Shown here one piece after another: positions 37,176 to 59,899 of a stretch of 64,000 nt of DNA. The position numbers were made by a program, and so were the translations under genes. Source of the stretch: Sepiola atlantica (lineage: Eukaryota > Mollusca > Cephalopoda > Sepiida > Sepiolidae); NCBI GenBank assembly GCA_963556195.1, contig OY744551.1:13967596-14031595 (forward strand), written 5' to 3'. How positions within the stretch are numbered: position 1 is the stretch's first letter; the number at the start of each line of letters is the position of its first letter. The notes beneath the pieces are model-generated. The model worked only from the letters and a program-made list of their open reading frames with translations. It searched no databases and had not been told where the DNA came from.

Positions 37176-38250
37176 ACTTTTTGGCAAACTTACTTATTCG
37201 AAAATGAATTGGAGAAGGAAAGAGAGAGGAAGAGTGAAAGGATGGATTTTCTCCCCCTCCCCTCTCCCTGTCTCTGTAGAAGAAAGACACGCACACAACG
37301 AATGTACGTAATTAAAAACTCCGTTCGGTGTTCAATTGTACTATAGGTATTACACATTTTCTATGCAATTTATTAATTAGTCTTAGATTGTATTTTTCAC
37401 CCGGAAATAACATTCATATTTACTCTAGACAAGCTTATAGGAACACTTCGGGACGATCGACAATTTCCAGGGCATTCTAACCTTTTAGAGCAGGTGCCAC
37501 TTTTGTCTAGTTATGAATGAAGATAATTGTGTTTCTCTCAGAAAGGTGCATATAATACATTTAAATAATTGTTTGAAAAGAACACTACCAGTAGATAAAA
37601 CAGAAAATAATCACAGAAACAATTTATTTTGCTTAGATGCGTTTATTTTTTTTTTTAATTTATTGCTTTATCTACGTATTGTCGTTAAACACAATTTAAT
37701 ACTTGAAATTAAAAACATAGGCGATAATTAAAAATTTAGAATCATTTTTTAACGTCGAATGTTGTAACGTAAACGGAGTTTCGGCAGATTTTTAAACATC
37801 GTCTACACTGTCAATTAGAAAATAAATTATGTCTAGAATTGCACTTTATCGACCACGAATTTATATTTATCAAAACAGTCTGAAAAAATACCCGCTAAGA
37901 AAGAAATTCTTTTTTTAAATTTATATTTAATACTTTAGATTAGGGGATCACTTTCCTTTATAAATTAAACGTAAAATGAGTACCCACTTCCTGGCCAGTG
38001 TGCGTTAAACGAGATATGTAATCGACTTGAGTTTCAACATTTTCCGGTACTTTGTAAATATAGTATTCGTTCAAAGATGACATCATAAAAATACACGTAC
38101 CCTTTCTACTATTAACCCTTAGTCCGGGTGGTAATACGAAAAAAATTTTTTTTATCACAGCGTTCATTTCTTTATTATTATTATTTTTTAATTTATTTTG
38201 CTTGCACAAATCTTGAATTTCGACCTGTGTTGATAAGAAAATGAATATAT
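37176..38250. other. No gene recognised
   Basis: AT-rich sequence. Frames such as 37513-37731 are low-complexity and lack family features. Confidence 0.3.
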
Positions 38251-38252
38251 TT

Positions 38253-38621
38253 AAGGTGCTTCTACAAAAATTGAACTAAACTGAATTTTTAACCCTTACT
38301 TAATCGTAATCGAAGTTTTAGGTTTAGTTCAGCAAAAGTCAGTTTGGTTCGGTTCAATATCTGTAGAAGCACCTTATGTTTTTTATTTCGTTTCCTATTT
38401 TACAATTTAAGTTAAGGTCCCCTGCTTATGTTTCTACTATTATATAATCTGAACTTTGGATCAGTGTTAATCAAAAACAAAAATTAACATATTGTTAGTG
38501 CTTCTACAGAATTTGATCCGAAATTTTAATATTTTAACCCTAAACTAACCCTAAGCGAAGTTTTAGGTGTACTCCAGCAAAAGTCAATTTGGTTCGGTTC
38601 AAAATATGTAAAAGCACCTGA
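38253..38621. mobile_element. Two copies of a 125-bp MITE
   Basis: AGGTGCTTCTACA and its complement TGTAGAAGCACCT bound 38253-38376. A second, diverged copy is at 38497-38621. The 100 bp after each copy is also alike (TTTATTTCGTTTC, AATTTAAGTTAAGGTCCCC), so the pair arose by tandem duplication. Confidence 0.7.
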
Positions 38622-38730
38622 TTTTTTTATTTCGTTTCTTTTTTCGCAATTTAAGTTAAGGTCCCCTTTTAAAGAATGTATTGAAAGCTATTTACATCAA
38701 ATATTTTTTTAAAGTTTATAAACATTAGGT

Positions 38731-39270
38731 AGCCTATTATCTTAGTGTATAAAGATGGCGACTATATTTTTCCGCCCAATTTTCATTTCGGCGTTTCATG
38801 TGGACAATGAACGTTGCCATTGTTTTAATGTTATCTATTCTGAGACTTTATTTATTTTTTAATTGTCATATAACATTTGAGATTATAGTGCTCAGTGAAA
38901 ATTAAAATTTGTAAGAATCAATTTTTTAACGGATTCAAATTTTTATTGATTTTTGTGATTTTTGAAACGCCGAAATAGAAATTAGATCAGAAAAATATAG
39001 TCGCCATCTAAACAAGTCGAAATAGGCTAGCTAAGGAAGAGCGATCACTCAAGTTTATAAACATTAGCTATCATATTTCTCTTGGTTTATAAAGGTGGTG
39101 ACTATATTTTTCTGCACAATTTTCATTTCGGCGTTTCATGTGGACAATGAAACTTGCCATTCTGCTCTATATTGAGGATTTTTTTTTAATTGCCATATTA
39201 CATTTTAAAGCGCCGAGTGAAAATTAAAAATTGTATGAATTCATTTTTTAACGGATTCAAATGTTTATTT
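38731..39270. mobile_element. TIR element of about 300 bp plus a partial second copy
   Basis: 38731-38800 and 38965-39029 are inverted repeats (TAGCCTATT outermost, ATTTCGGCGTTTC innermost). From 39050 the left half is repeated to about 39270, where U2-SINE sequence soon begins. Confidence 0.7.
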
Positions 39271-39339
39271 TCGGCATCAATTGAGATTGATATGAAGTCA
39301 AAAAATCTATTCCAAACAAATGACGCAAAGAGATATTTT

Positions 39340-39660
39340 ATTTACTCCTCCCCAGGAGTAAGGCACAAGGCCAGTTTTATCTTACTCCCACAAGTAAGAT
39401 GTGACCCAAGATCGGGTCGAGAAAGTGGGGTTTAAAAAGCCAGCGCTCGAGAGGTGAGCACTCTGGCCATTTAAAAATTGCCTGGGCAGCCCCGTCGGCA
39501 TTCCCCGGTAGGGGCGCCTCAGACAGTAAGCAATAAACTTACTCCTCCCCAAAGAGGGGAGGCAAAGCCTGAGAGGGTGGACCTCCTAGAACTGCACAGG
39601 ACAGGCGTGCAGATCCATCGGAACAGATACTACACTTTGATCTTAGCCAAAAGGCCAAGC
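39340..39660 (-). mobile_element. U2-snRNA-headed SINE, copy 1 of a tandem pair
   Basis: Minus strand: TTGGCCTTTTGGCTAAGATC, then AAAGTGTAGTATCTGTTC. This is nucleotides about 10-47 of U2 snRNA with one extra A, including the GUAGUA branch-point-pairing segment. The middle segment found in other copies (CCATAGACTGGTATTG) is deleted. The body and tail are complete, including a 38-bp stretch missing from the plus-strand copies. Confidence 0.8.
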
Positions 39661-39666
39661 AAGGGT

Positions 39667-40044
39667 ATTATTTACTCCTCTCCAGGAGTTAGGCACAAGG
39701 CCAGTTTTATCCTATTCCCACAAGTAAGATGTGACCCAAGGTCGGGTCGGAAAGTGGGGGTTGAAAAGCCAGCGCCCGAGAGGTGAGCACTCTGACCATC
39801 AAAAATTGCCTGGGCAGCCCCGTCGGCATTCCTCGGTAGGGGCGCCTCAGACAGTAAGCAATAAACTTACTCCTCCCCAAAGAGGGGAGGCGAAGCCTGG
39901 GAGGGTGGACCTCCTAGAACTGCACAGGACAGACCCATAGACCGGCGTAAATCAAGCCCCGAAGGCCAAAACAATACCAGTCCATGGGGTGCAGTATCCA
40001 TCGAAACAGATACTACACTTTGATCTCGACCAAAAGGCCGAGAG
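39667..40044 (-). mobile_element. U2-snRNA-headed SINE, copy 2 of a tandem pair
   Basis: It is the same family in the same orientation, 7 bp from copy 1. It has the full middle segment and a U2 head at 40005-40044 (CTCGGCCTTTTGG, closer to real U2 than the other copies). Tandem orientation suggests either a dimeric transcript or a second insertion into the tail. Confidence 0.8.
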
Positions 40045-40261
40045 ATGAGGATCCATAATTAGTTTTATTTGGATTATTCGGAAAACTGTTATAATCTTGG
40101 CTGTTATTCTCACACGTTTAAGTCGATGTAACCTCCGACCTTTTTCAGGTAAATCTTGTCGAACTCGGGAATTTTTCTGTCAAACGAAAATTACGAAATT
40201 TCGATAGATTTTCGGGTAGATTCACGGGTAGAAGTCTTAAGTAATTCGTAATGTATTTTAG

Positions 40262-40312
40262 TATCACCCGCAGTGGTAATTGAACCTTCCACCTCCAGAG
40301 GTCAATCACTTC
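40262..40312 (-). mobile_element. tRNA-derived SINE fragment
   Basis: Box-B-like GGTTCAATTACC and following bases match the fragment at 15370-15430. Confidence 0.4.
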
Positions 40313-40329
40313 TAGACTTTCGTAATAAA

Positions 40330-42090
40330 TATACCACGCAGCTTCTCTATGTTTAAATCAGCTTTATTTAAGAGTTTCATTAAACAGAAGAAGAATATAG
40401 TGTTGCATAGCCCTCTACTTGGGGCCGCAATTTTTCTCGTTTCGTATACTTGTACCTGAAATGGCCGTGGCAGTTCACATTTAATCACTCGTCATATTTT
40501 TAAACATCATAAATAATATAATTTGCATACCTTTAAATTCTCCCTCGCCGCGTAGATCGTCGCCGTCTCGATGTCGTCTAGTGGTTGAATTCTTTCTTCT
40601 TTCTTTCCTGCTGTGAACAACGCCACTGCAACAAAGAGCCTCATGGCCGTCTCAATCGACAAACAATCGTTTTAACTTTCAATTCTTTTTATTACAGGCG
40701 AAGTTATCCATCAACTAAGAGATATTCACTAACATCGAGAGAGGGGGAGAGAAAGCAAATTAGTACTTAATCGTAGTTACTTATCAATTAAGTCTTAACC
40801 ATTCGTGGAGGGAGGAAGAGATCTGTCGCCTGTATTTTCTTAGGGAAATATTTCCCTTAATTGGTTGTAGACTACATGCTAAAAATTACGTCTCATAGGT
40901 TCGCCTCCAAAACCTTAACTGGCTAAAACTCGCTTCTCACGAAGAACGAGTGACGTCACAGATCCATCTGTTTCCCACGCGAAGGCCTGTGACGTCACAG
41001 AGCCTCTCGCAGCTGCACATTGACCCTTGAGATATTGTCATGTCTGTGATTTCCGACTGTGAGAACAGGCCCTATTCTGCACTCGACTGCCGTGCCCACC
41101 CAGCGCTAATTCGCGCAAGTCAAACCAACGATTTCCAAAAGATACGTCCATTCTCATAGGGCCATTATCCAACAAGGAAAGTTGGTTCGGAAGGCGTGTA
41201 TTGTATAAATGTAACTGCGTCCTGGTTTTTAGTCTCGAATTAATTCGCGCCTCCGGTCTCCATTAACGAGAGGCCAAAGGAAATTCCACGTATGTCTATA
41301 TTAACTTCTCGATAAGAACTAAATCCTATTTAAGCACAAAACTCATGTTGGGCGGAAACGGAAAGCTGAGAATGCGCCGAAGTGTTCAAATATCCTGATG
41401 TATTTCTACGCGAGTTATTATATGACTGTTTACCCAACCATATCACAAAGTAATCACTACGCGAGTGATTACATAAAAATACAAAAAGAAATAGATATCA
41501 ATCACGTGACTGTTAAAAGATGACTTGCTAAAAGACTGCTAAAAGATGAACTTATTTAGGAATATTCAATCCGGATCACATGTTTGGATTTCGAAATGAA
41601 GTCAGACTGAGGTTGCTATACCGTCGAATGAATCATCACAATCCAAGCCAACATCCCCAAAACATGTTCAAAATATTGAAATTATTTTCAATGTTTTCTT
41701 CTCTTTGAACTAGTTATAACAAATTTCGTTTAAACTCGAAAACGTTAATATACCACGATCGTCTGATTAAGTATTCATGTTTATTTCAAACAAAAAAGAA
41801 GATACTATTTTTTGAAGTTGCATAGCCATTGTTTCGTAATTCAAAGTTAGAAACAAAAAAACTAATTAAGTTGAATCCTTGGAAAAGCAGAGTATTTACT
41901 TATTTCTTTACGAGGCCAAAAGAATACCACGTCGTTTGATGCGTGTTGTGACCTACAGCACCTAATATGGACTGTGAGCAAGTGTAACATGAACTAAGAT
42001 CCCCACGTACAAATGAAAGTATCTTACAAATTAGATAAAGATTTAGATTTAGTTAACAATTAATATTGGAATAACGTACTAGATTTTTGC
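40330..42090. other. No gene recognised upstream of gene C
   Basis: Mixed sequence with GC-richer patches (40540-41130). TGTGACGTCACAGA repeats near 40953 and 40990 contain CRE-like TGACGTCA palindromes; their meaning is unknown. Confidence 0.35.
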
Positions 42091-42091
42091 A

Positions 42092-42508
42092 GACGTCTTA
42101 CTCTCCAGTTTTAACCTCTATCAATAATTGGTTGAATCGAATCTTACTAATTCCATAGGTTTATCGGAACGTTACTGTCACGTTACCCGCGATCGGAAAC
42201 CAATTAAATAAACATAGATTAACTGCATTGAAATAAATAAGAGTCAAACTATAATTATTCTGAAGAATTTGTACTCTTAGAGTTTGTCAGGTGCGGACGG
42301 AATTAAGTTTCGTCAAGTGGGGAATATTGAATGGGCGTCCTTGGACAGGTAAACGCCTACCTGTTCATTAGTGTTAACGACTTAATTAACCTGTGAGTAT
42401 AAATACGAGTCTAGTCTATCCACTCGTCCTCAGAAAAGACTTTCAGTCACTGGAACCACACCAGCTCGTTCTCTTTTTGGAAGTCAACAACTCGGAAACC
42501 ACTCCACC
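42092..42508 (+). promoter_or_regulatory. S-crystallin gene C promoter and 5' UTR
   Basis: It is collinear with the gene B promoter. TATAAATA is at 42398-42405, exactly 111 bp before the ATG as in gene B. The ACAGGTA/TACCTGT palindrome is at 42345-42364, TTAATTAA at 42382-42389, and the GAGTCA half-site at 42241-42246. Above about 42092 the similarity to gene B ends. Confidence 0.75.
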
Positions 42509-52748
<10,240 letters not shown>

Positions 52749-52879
52749 AGACTACCCCAAGGATTCAAAAGACCACGCCGAAATGATGGAGAATATTTTG
52801 CTAAATAACCAGATTGTATTTAAGACGCTTTAGACAAGATAAATATCAATCATTTGAGTTTTAAAATTTTATTAATAAA

Positions 52880-54120
52880 AACAAAAATCATTCATAAAAA
52901 CAGTTGATTGCTTAGTTATTTATTGCTTAAATATTCCTGATATTATTTTTATTTTGCTTGTTTGTCACCGTGCACACTTCGAATGTGACATAATTTTTCA
53001 TCTTGTGAGAGAAAGGGTGAATGACGTAATTGAATGGGGCGCATGACAAGAGAGGTTGTAAGAAGGATGGAATCGTGTAAGTAATTAAAAAAATAAATAA
53101 AAGAAAGAAAGAGAGAAGAAAGAGATAAAAAGAGGATATGCAGAAAAAGAGAAAGAAATAGAGGGTGAAATAAAGAAGAGAGAGAGTGAGAAGAGAAAAG
53201 AGAGAGAAAAGAGAGAGAAGTGAGGTGCAAATGAGTGTTGCATACCTCCACCGTTAGGGGAGGCCCAAAACCTTACAAATCAAAATCAATTGAATATACG
53301 TGTTATATAAACGTACCTTGCTCGCGTCGTGTTTTCCGCCCATGACTGGTGCCCTGCAATTAATTGTTCACAGCCACGAAAAATGAAGAACCACACATTT
53401 AGAGGAAGACTTTTATTTAACCGTATAGTGTTGGGGCGCATTGTCGGCTACGGATTTGTTGTTGTCGTTATGTTCGAATAACTGCCATTTTACACGTATG
53501 TCGCCCTTCAAGACTTCCACACGACTGCTAGCTTCATCTGTTCTTTCTCTTTCGGCTGACGTCACATCCTTTCCAAGTACAGTCAAGCTCGAGATGACAT
53601 TTAAAGCAACTCGATGGCCCGACGACATGTGAACGTGTGAATTAAAATCACGAGATGAATACTAGCAAGCGTACCCACTTACTATGTAACAATGAGGGAA
53701 AGAGAGAGATGTGCAATTAAAATTAGGTGAAAAAATAGCGGATCTATTATTAAGTCACAATATATTCTGAATTTGTGAATAAAAAAAAAAGAACAACCAA
53801 TGTGATTAGTTTCAAATTGCATATTTAATACATATATAAAAATACTGATCGAACGAAAGTCTAGCAAGTTGTGTTATACCCTAATAAGATGCTTAAAAAT
53901 ACACATAAAACTAAAGCACATAACATCGTCTGCCATTGTGTAACACCTTTCTTCCCTATTGTACTTATTAAAGTCTTACTTTTTAGCTATCAGATTTGGA
54001 GTCTAGGGGATTGAACGATGGCGGGGGACTATTTCCAGGCTTAGTTTGTCTTGAAGTTATTCTACCTTCCTCTCACTTTTTATTATTATGAATATCTCCT
54101 TATATCAAGTGGGTCCAGGC
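52880..54120. other. Downstream flank of gene C and unassigned sequence
   Basis: 52960-53230 is the conserved flank with a GA-rich tract. 53330-53640 has a 71-codon minus frame and retroelement-like composition (LTR-like, GACGTCA), but no family is identifiable. Confidence 0.35.
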
Positions 54121-54199
54121 CTTGTCTCGATCGACTTCACGAAACAAAGAAGTACATTGTTTTCAGAATGTGTTATTAACAACTAGTAAAATACGCGAA

Positions 54200-54401
54200 C
54201 TACTACTACTCCTACTACGACTAATAATACTAATAATAATACCACTACCACTACTACTACTACTACTACTACTTCTGATGCTTATACTACTACTAATAAT
54301 AATAATAACAAAAAGAATAAGTAGAAGAAGTATGATAACTAATGTTATAATTAAAGAATTATATACTATATATTTAATTACAGATATTATATATATGTAT
54401 G

Positions 54402-54435
<34 letters not shown>
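54200..54435. repeat. (ACT)n/(AAT)n triplets, then (TA)n
   Basis: About 110 bp of imperfect CTA and TAA triplets, with a TA array at 54390-54435. Confidence 0.85.
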
Positions 54436-54440
<5 letters not shown>

Positions 54441-54792
54441 TACGTATATATAACTTAGTAGAATAAAATAATTCTGACATTATTAATATTTTGAAATCAT
54501 GCTCCAATAATTTTTAAATTAATAAACAGTATATATACCTATGAAGATGGATTCCGACCCAGTAAAAAGCAATTATTTCCTCTTTGTCAGAAACATCGCT
54601 CATGGGATGTGAATACTAAAGGACAAAATAACGGAAGCTAAAGTTGTGAGGCTGCCGAAAGTGAACCGAAAATCACTTTCTACTCTCTATATCTTTCAGT
54701 ATTAATTCATGATTTCAAATATTGCATTATTTATATTTATATAAAAATGAGTTATTTAGTCTCCTTGTTATATAACTAAAGTTATTGTCTTT

Positions 54793-55320
54793 CAACTAGA
54801 TTTTACTTTAAACACACACACATATAGAGAGAGTTTGAATTAACTACTAGACACCATCCTAATGCTGCCTCAGTATCTCTGTAAAAGGGGTTGAAAGTGC
54901 AACTTGACATGAGGATACTTCCCCCTACAAGTAAACCCAGACCAAATATTGAAAATAACATAGTATTCGAAGACAAAATAAGATCCAATGGACACGGATA
55001 TACACTGGCTCATACGAGGAAGGATGCACCTACCCCAAGTAATGTTTACTCAAGTAACAACCATACAAAATGAAGTATTGTCATGGCGCCCGGTAAGACC
55101 AAGAGCCCACAAAGATATACTATAATCTAATTTACTGGTCAAGTGGATAGAAGAAAATTAATGTTGTTCACTTCTTTACTAACTCGATATTTGACTGGTA
55201 AAAGAGAACTTTTATAGAAAAATCGAATGTCTATGTATCTCATATAGAGATCAAGTGTTACTCCCAGGAACGGACCCCTTGATTTCTAAGCGCTTCGACT
55301 GAAGTAAAATGTCGCAAAAG
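54793..55320. repeat. Second copy of the dispersed 0.5-kb repeat
   Basis: It matches 8640-9195 from GTTTGAATTA, CCCTACAAGTAAACCC and CACTGGCTCATAC through to ATCTATGTATCTCATATAG-like and GAAGTAAAATG. A (TA)n-rich stretch follows at 55321-55390. Confidence 0.65.
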
Positions 55321-55929
55321 ATACATACATACATACATATATATATATATATACATACATATATATATATGTGTATATATATATATATGTTTTTACACCA
55401 CATTCTAAAAAAATGTTGTACATAACATCGATAATTAAAAAAACACATACATTCAATTTGATAAATGTATCACATATATTGAATTCTAACGGCTATGGTT
55501 CGTTCGAAAAAAGAGCTTTAGCATGATTTTCACGTAAAAATCGCACCAGATTTTTTAAAATAATTCTAACGACTGTGTTCATTTGAAAAAACGCCAACAT
55601 TCTTTTGCACGTCACAAACGAAGCAAAGTGGTTCAAATAGTGTATATGTATGTAATGTCTTCAAATCAATAGACTTTATAAAATCTGTAAATAAAGAAGA
55701 AACATTGATTTACTTATAAATAATTTTAGCTTTTCATTTTTCCATCCCGTTGGAATATTATTTCCATAATCTTTATCGGATACTAGCAAATATATGCTCC
55801 CTACGGTCGCATATTTTTGCTAGGCTGCCGCGTCAGAAATGAACGCTCACACGTAAACCGATGGAGCCCTTGTCATATTTCTTGAGTGGTTAGACATTGA
55901 TTTTCTTGCTTTCCGTCCAAGACTATTTT

Positions 55930-56160
55930 TAGTTAAAAATAAAGAAAAAAAATGTCTGAACCCCACCCCCAATTTTTTTTTATCCTTCCCCCATTCATAT
56001 TAATATTTTCAGTTAAAAGAAGAAAAAACATTTTTTTACCCCCCCCCAATTGTTTTTTACCCTCCCCCATACATCAGAATATTTTTAATTAAAAGAAAAA
56101 TTGAGCCCCCCCCCCTAAAAAGAATTTGTTCATCCTCCCCCATACATAGTTAAGAAAATA
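55930..56160. repeat. Tandem C-run repeat, about 75-bp unit, three copies
   Basis: Each unit has a run of C, a T-rich segment, CCTCCCCCATACAT and AGTTAAAAGAA-like sequence. Confidence 0.75.
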
Positions 56161-56254
56161 AACAAAATTGAGAAGGCACCTCGGTCATATCAAAGAACTC
56201 ATATTTAAATATGCTATTTGAAGGCGCCTACGTCATATCAAAGAACCAGCTTTG

Positions 56255-56715
56255 TTATTCTTCCAAAATGGTTACCCATTTAGTAATGGCCGAGATATTT
56301 GTTGCTTAACTTCAATTTACAACAAAACACCTTGTCTTAACTACGTAATGAAAATAAAGTATGATAATGTGAAAAATCCTCTTACAATGACGTTACTTCC
56401 GGAAGGATGAGTCAGCAATTAATTCTTCCAAACTGGTCACCCATTTAGTAATGGCCGGGATATGTATTGCTTAACTTTAATTTACGACAAAACACCTTGT
56501 CTTAAAAACGTAATCAAAATAAAGAATGATAATGTGAAAAAAATCCTCTCACAATAACGTCACTTCCGGAAGGACCGGAAGGATGAGTCAGCAATGTATT
56601 TGACCAAAATGGTCACCCATTTACTAATGGCTGGAATACGCCTCGCTTAACTTCAATTTACAACAAAATACCTTGTCTTAACAACGTAATGAAAATAAAT
56701 AATGATAATGTGAAA
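56255..56715. repeat. Tandem repeat, about 170-bp unit, three copies
   Basis: Units begin CCAAAATGGTCACCCATTTA near 56264, 56430 and 56604 and contain CACCTTGTCTTAA, AATGATAATGTG and, in the first two, CACTTCCGGAAGGA. Confidence 0.85.
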
Positions 56716-57150
56716 CAACAGAACAGATACTACACTACTTCAACACCTCTCGAAAAAATGAGGAGGGCATGTCTGGGAGGAGGGTATCAATACAACAGAA
56801 CAGATACTACACTACCTCCACACATCTAAAAAAAGGAGGAGGGCATGCCTGGGAGGATGGTATCATGACAACAGAACAGATACAACACTACCTCCACACC
56901 TCTCAAAAAAGGAGGAGGACATGACTGGGTGGATGATATCATGACAACAGAACAGATACTACACTACCTCCACACCTCTCAAAAATGGAGGATTACATTC
57001 TTGGGAGGATGGTATCATGAAAACAGAATAGATACAACACTACCTCCTCACCTCTCAAAACAGGAGGAGAAAATGACTGGGAGGATCGTATCATGACAAC
57101 AGAACTCATACTACACTACACTATACATCTAAATTGAGCATTTAAAGATA
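56716..57150. repeat. About 76-bp satellite with a U2-like segment, five and a half copies
   Basis: Each unit starts ACAACAGAACAGATACTACA, the complement of the U2 branch-point-recognition stretch as it appears in the minus-strand SINE copies. A CCTCC...GGAGG hairpin and GGGAGGATGGTATCATG follow. It abuts the 170-bp array directly. Confidence 0.75.
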
Positions 57151-57266
57151 GTACATTAGTCTGAAATAGTATATACTATACTATTTCATAAGTACAATAG
57201 TCTTAAATAGTATAGTTTTTGGCTTCAGACAGACAGACAAACAGATACATAAACTCCAAAACTCCA

Positions 57267-57270
<4 letters not shown>

Positions 57271-57348
<78 letters not shown>
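57271..57348. repeat. (TA)n array at a LINE 3' end
   Basis: About 78 bp of TA directly beside the 3' terminus of the LINE copy that follows. Confidence 0.95.
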
Positions 57349-57350
<2 letters not shown>

Positions 57351-57355
57351 CTTAG

Positions 57356-59320
57356 TTATTCCTAAACAAGGCATATTGCAGCTGTAAACGTAAGGGGCTA
57401 CTGCGAATTAAAGTGAAAGTTTTGAGGGTCATCCTAGATTTAGAACTGCGCAGTGAGAGGCTTGTTCACATTAGTTTTACATTTCTGCAGGTCGGTACAG
57501 TCGCGGAAACAGGAAGCAGAGAAGGAGTTTTCATCGCCGGAAACACCAGGAAGTAAGCTATTAGAGTAGAAGGTTCTCCGGCATCTGGAAGACTCTACAA
57601 TGGTTGAATAGGATATATCTATTTGTCGGGTTTGTCGAGTGTATTTACGTCGAGAGGGCACCAGAGCAGCACGCTCATCAGACCACATTCCAAGCACAAG
57701 TATGCAACATTGCAGCACTTGGGCAGCATCTGAAGCTTGGTTGATAGTGAAAGACCTATTAGGTTAGCGATTTTTTGTGGGGCTTGTCTAAGGGGAAACA
57801 ACGAATGGATTGTGCACCAGCGTAGATGTGACAAAAATACTCCATGCATGGACAGATGTTGGCGCTGTGGAGATATAAGATACTGTCAGGCGTGAGAAGT
57901 TTTCTAGCACGGTAGAGGGAGCCCACTTCCCTTGCAGTAGGCTTAGCAATGTATTCTATTAATGTGTTTCAATTCACGTTATCTGTGAATGTTAGGCCGA
58001 ACAGTTTGAACGCTGGACTCTCATGTGGGGTGTTATTTGCCATGGTAATCTGTGGTTGAAGGGGGTTCTTGTTGTTATTGAAAGAAAGGAGATTGGTCTT
58101 AGCAGAATTAAAGGTTACTTTCCATTCATGACCCCATTCGAATAAAGAGTGGGGATCACTTTCTAAAGATACAGCCATTAGCTCAGATATGTGCGCATCC
58201 GTTTTGCCCACACAAGGAGTGTAGAGCGTGGTGTCGTCAGCAAATATACCCATCTCAGACACAATGTCATCAGGGAGGTCGTTTATGAAAATCATTAACA
58301 ATAAAGCTCCAAGGAGCGATCCCTGGGTACACCTGCGTGTATGTCATGTTGTTTCGACGAACGGTTATCGATTACAACTTGTATTTTTTATTTTTAATAG
58401 GAACGATATAATTATGTTAAATATTCTGGCCAGTAATACAATATGAATACATGTTCATCAGCAGACCTTTATGTCAGACCTTGTAAAAAGCTGTGGAGAT
58501 ATCAAACGCTCTAGCTTATGCGTTCAGAGATGGTCGTTAGTATAACCGCAGTAGATCGTGCTTGCCTAACTCCATACGGATGGTCCGAAAACAGTTTAGC
58601 ATTAAACAGGGAACTGACTATCGCTTGATTGATAAACGATTCAAATATTTTATCGAAGAACGATATAGACTGATAATTCAGACGGGCAGTTCTATCTTCA
58701 GAATTCTTTAAAACTGGTACCACTTAGGAAATTTTCAAGCTATTAGCGAAGGAAGATTCAGCAAGTTATTTGTTGTAGAGTTTTGAGAGGAGAGATGCCA
58801 TTTCAGCAAAGCATTTCTTTATTATTATTACTGGTATAAGATCTGGTATAAGATCAGGCCCACATGCTTTGGAGGTCTCAAGGTTTCTTTTATGATGTCT
58901 CGGACATGAGGCTGGGTTATGATCAGGTCATCAACTGTGGCTTCATTCTGCAGTAAGAAATTTGGGAGGGAGTGTTTTGCTAAGTCCAAAGTGGAGTTTA
59001 AGGCGAAATGCTGGGCAGGTAGTCCAGCTTTATCAGTTGCCGTGAAAACTACATCATAGCGTGTGAATTGTTGACCGCCTGTTGTTCAATACACTATGGA
59101 AGATTTTCCAGATATCACGAGTACTTAGTTTCTGTGACTGAATGCGTTTTCTGGTTATCTCTGTATACCTTCTCTTTGCTTCATCTATTACAGTCTTGCA
59201 ATGATTTCTTGCTACTATAAGTTTGTGACTAGCAGGGAGATAAACGTTTCACTCCTCTGGTGTTGTCGCTAATAGACTCTCTAGCAGCTTCTTGTAGTAT
59301 CTCGTCGTTTTGAGAAACGG
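57356..59320 (-). mobile_element. Longest LINE copy, reverse transcriptase region (jockey/CR1-like)
   Basis: Minus strand, in order: FLKTTRYYKKLLESLLATTP (about 59310), a KTVIDEAKRRYTEI linker, VPVLKNSEDRTARLNYQSIS (58720), LFSDHPYGVRQARSTA, MIFINDLPDDIV and GIFADDTTLYT (about 58240, the catalytic FADD box), WKVTFNSAKTNLLSFNN, then the C-terminal ELAALV region. A foreign stretch at about 58320-58450 and several shifts show it is dead. The endonuclease domain is missing (5' truncation). Confidence 0.85.
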
Positions 59321-59387
59321 TTCATCAGACCGGGAGAGATATAAGATACTGGTTGTTATTATCGTATTAAAACGGTTACACTTGCCA

Positions 59388-59390
<3 letters not shown>

Positions 59391-59484
<94 letters not shown>

Positions 59485-59485
59485 T
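59391..59485. repeat. (CA)n-(TA)n array
   Basis: About 48 bp of CA with one C insertion, then about 45 bp of TA. Confidence 0.95.
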
Positions 59486-59493
59486 ATATGTGT

Positions 59494-59740
59494 GAAATTA
59501 AAAATGGAACAGTGGAAGACCCATGAGCTCAACGTTTCGCCCGATGTGATGTGGGCTTTTTCAAGAGCGGATGAAAAGTGTGCTAAAAATGATAAAAGAC
59601 GGGGAGGTCATATAATTGGGGAACATATATAGTGGAGGGAAATATATGCAAATATGTAAAGTGTCAGAAATAAGCTCATGTATCTTCCACTGTTCCATTT
59701 TAAATTTCATCCTGTCGGATTGTTTTATCCTTTTATCTAC

Positions 59741-59816
<76 letters not shown>
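59494..59816. repeat. Foldback unit bounded by (TA)n
   Basis: Arms 59494-59529 and 59672-59709 (AAATGGAACAGTGGAAGA and its complement) enclose a degenerate hammerhead-like motif. (TA)n flanks both sides (to 59485, and 59743-59816). A one-arm copy is at 61898-61990. Confidence 0.75.
59522..59568 (-). ncRNA. Degenerate hammerhead-like motif
   Basis: Stem I GCUC/GAGC, stem II GCCC/GGGC and GAAAC are kept, but the core reads UUGAAAA with an extra A, so it should be inactive. A partial copy lies at about 61928-61975. Confidence 0.35.
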
Positions 59817-59818
<2 letters not shown>

Positions 59819-59899
59819 TGACACAACGACAGCAATTAGAACGCAGGCTAGTAGTGAGACATACACATGAAACCAGGATATATTATCTTAGAAAGAAGG

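Noticed and set aside
53413..53628. 71-codon minus frame as a host gene
   Set aside because: No start context, splice partner or recognised family; composition suggests retroelement debris.
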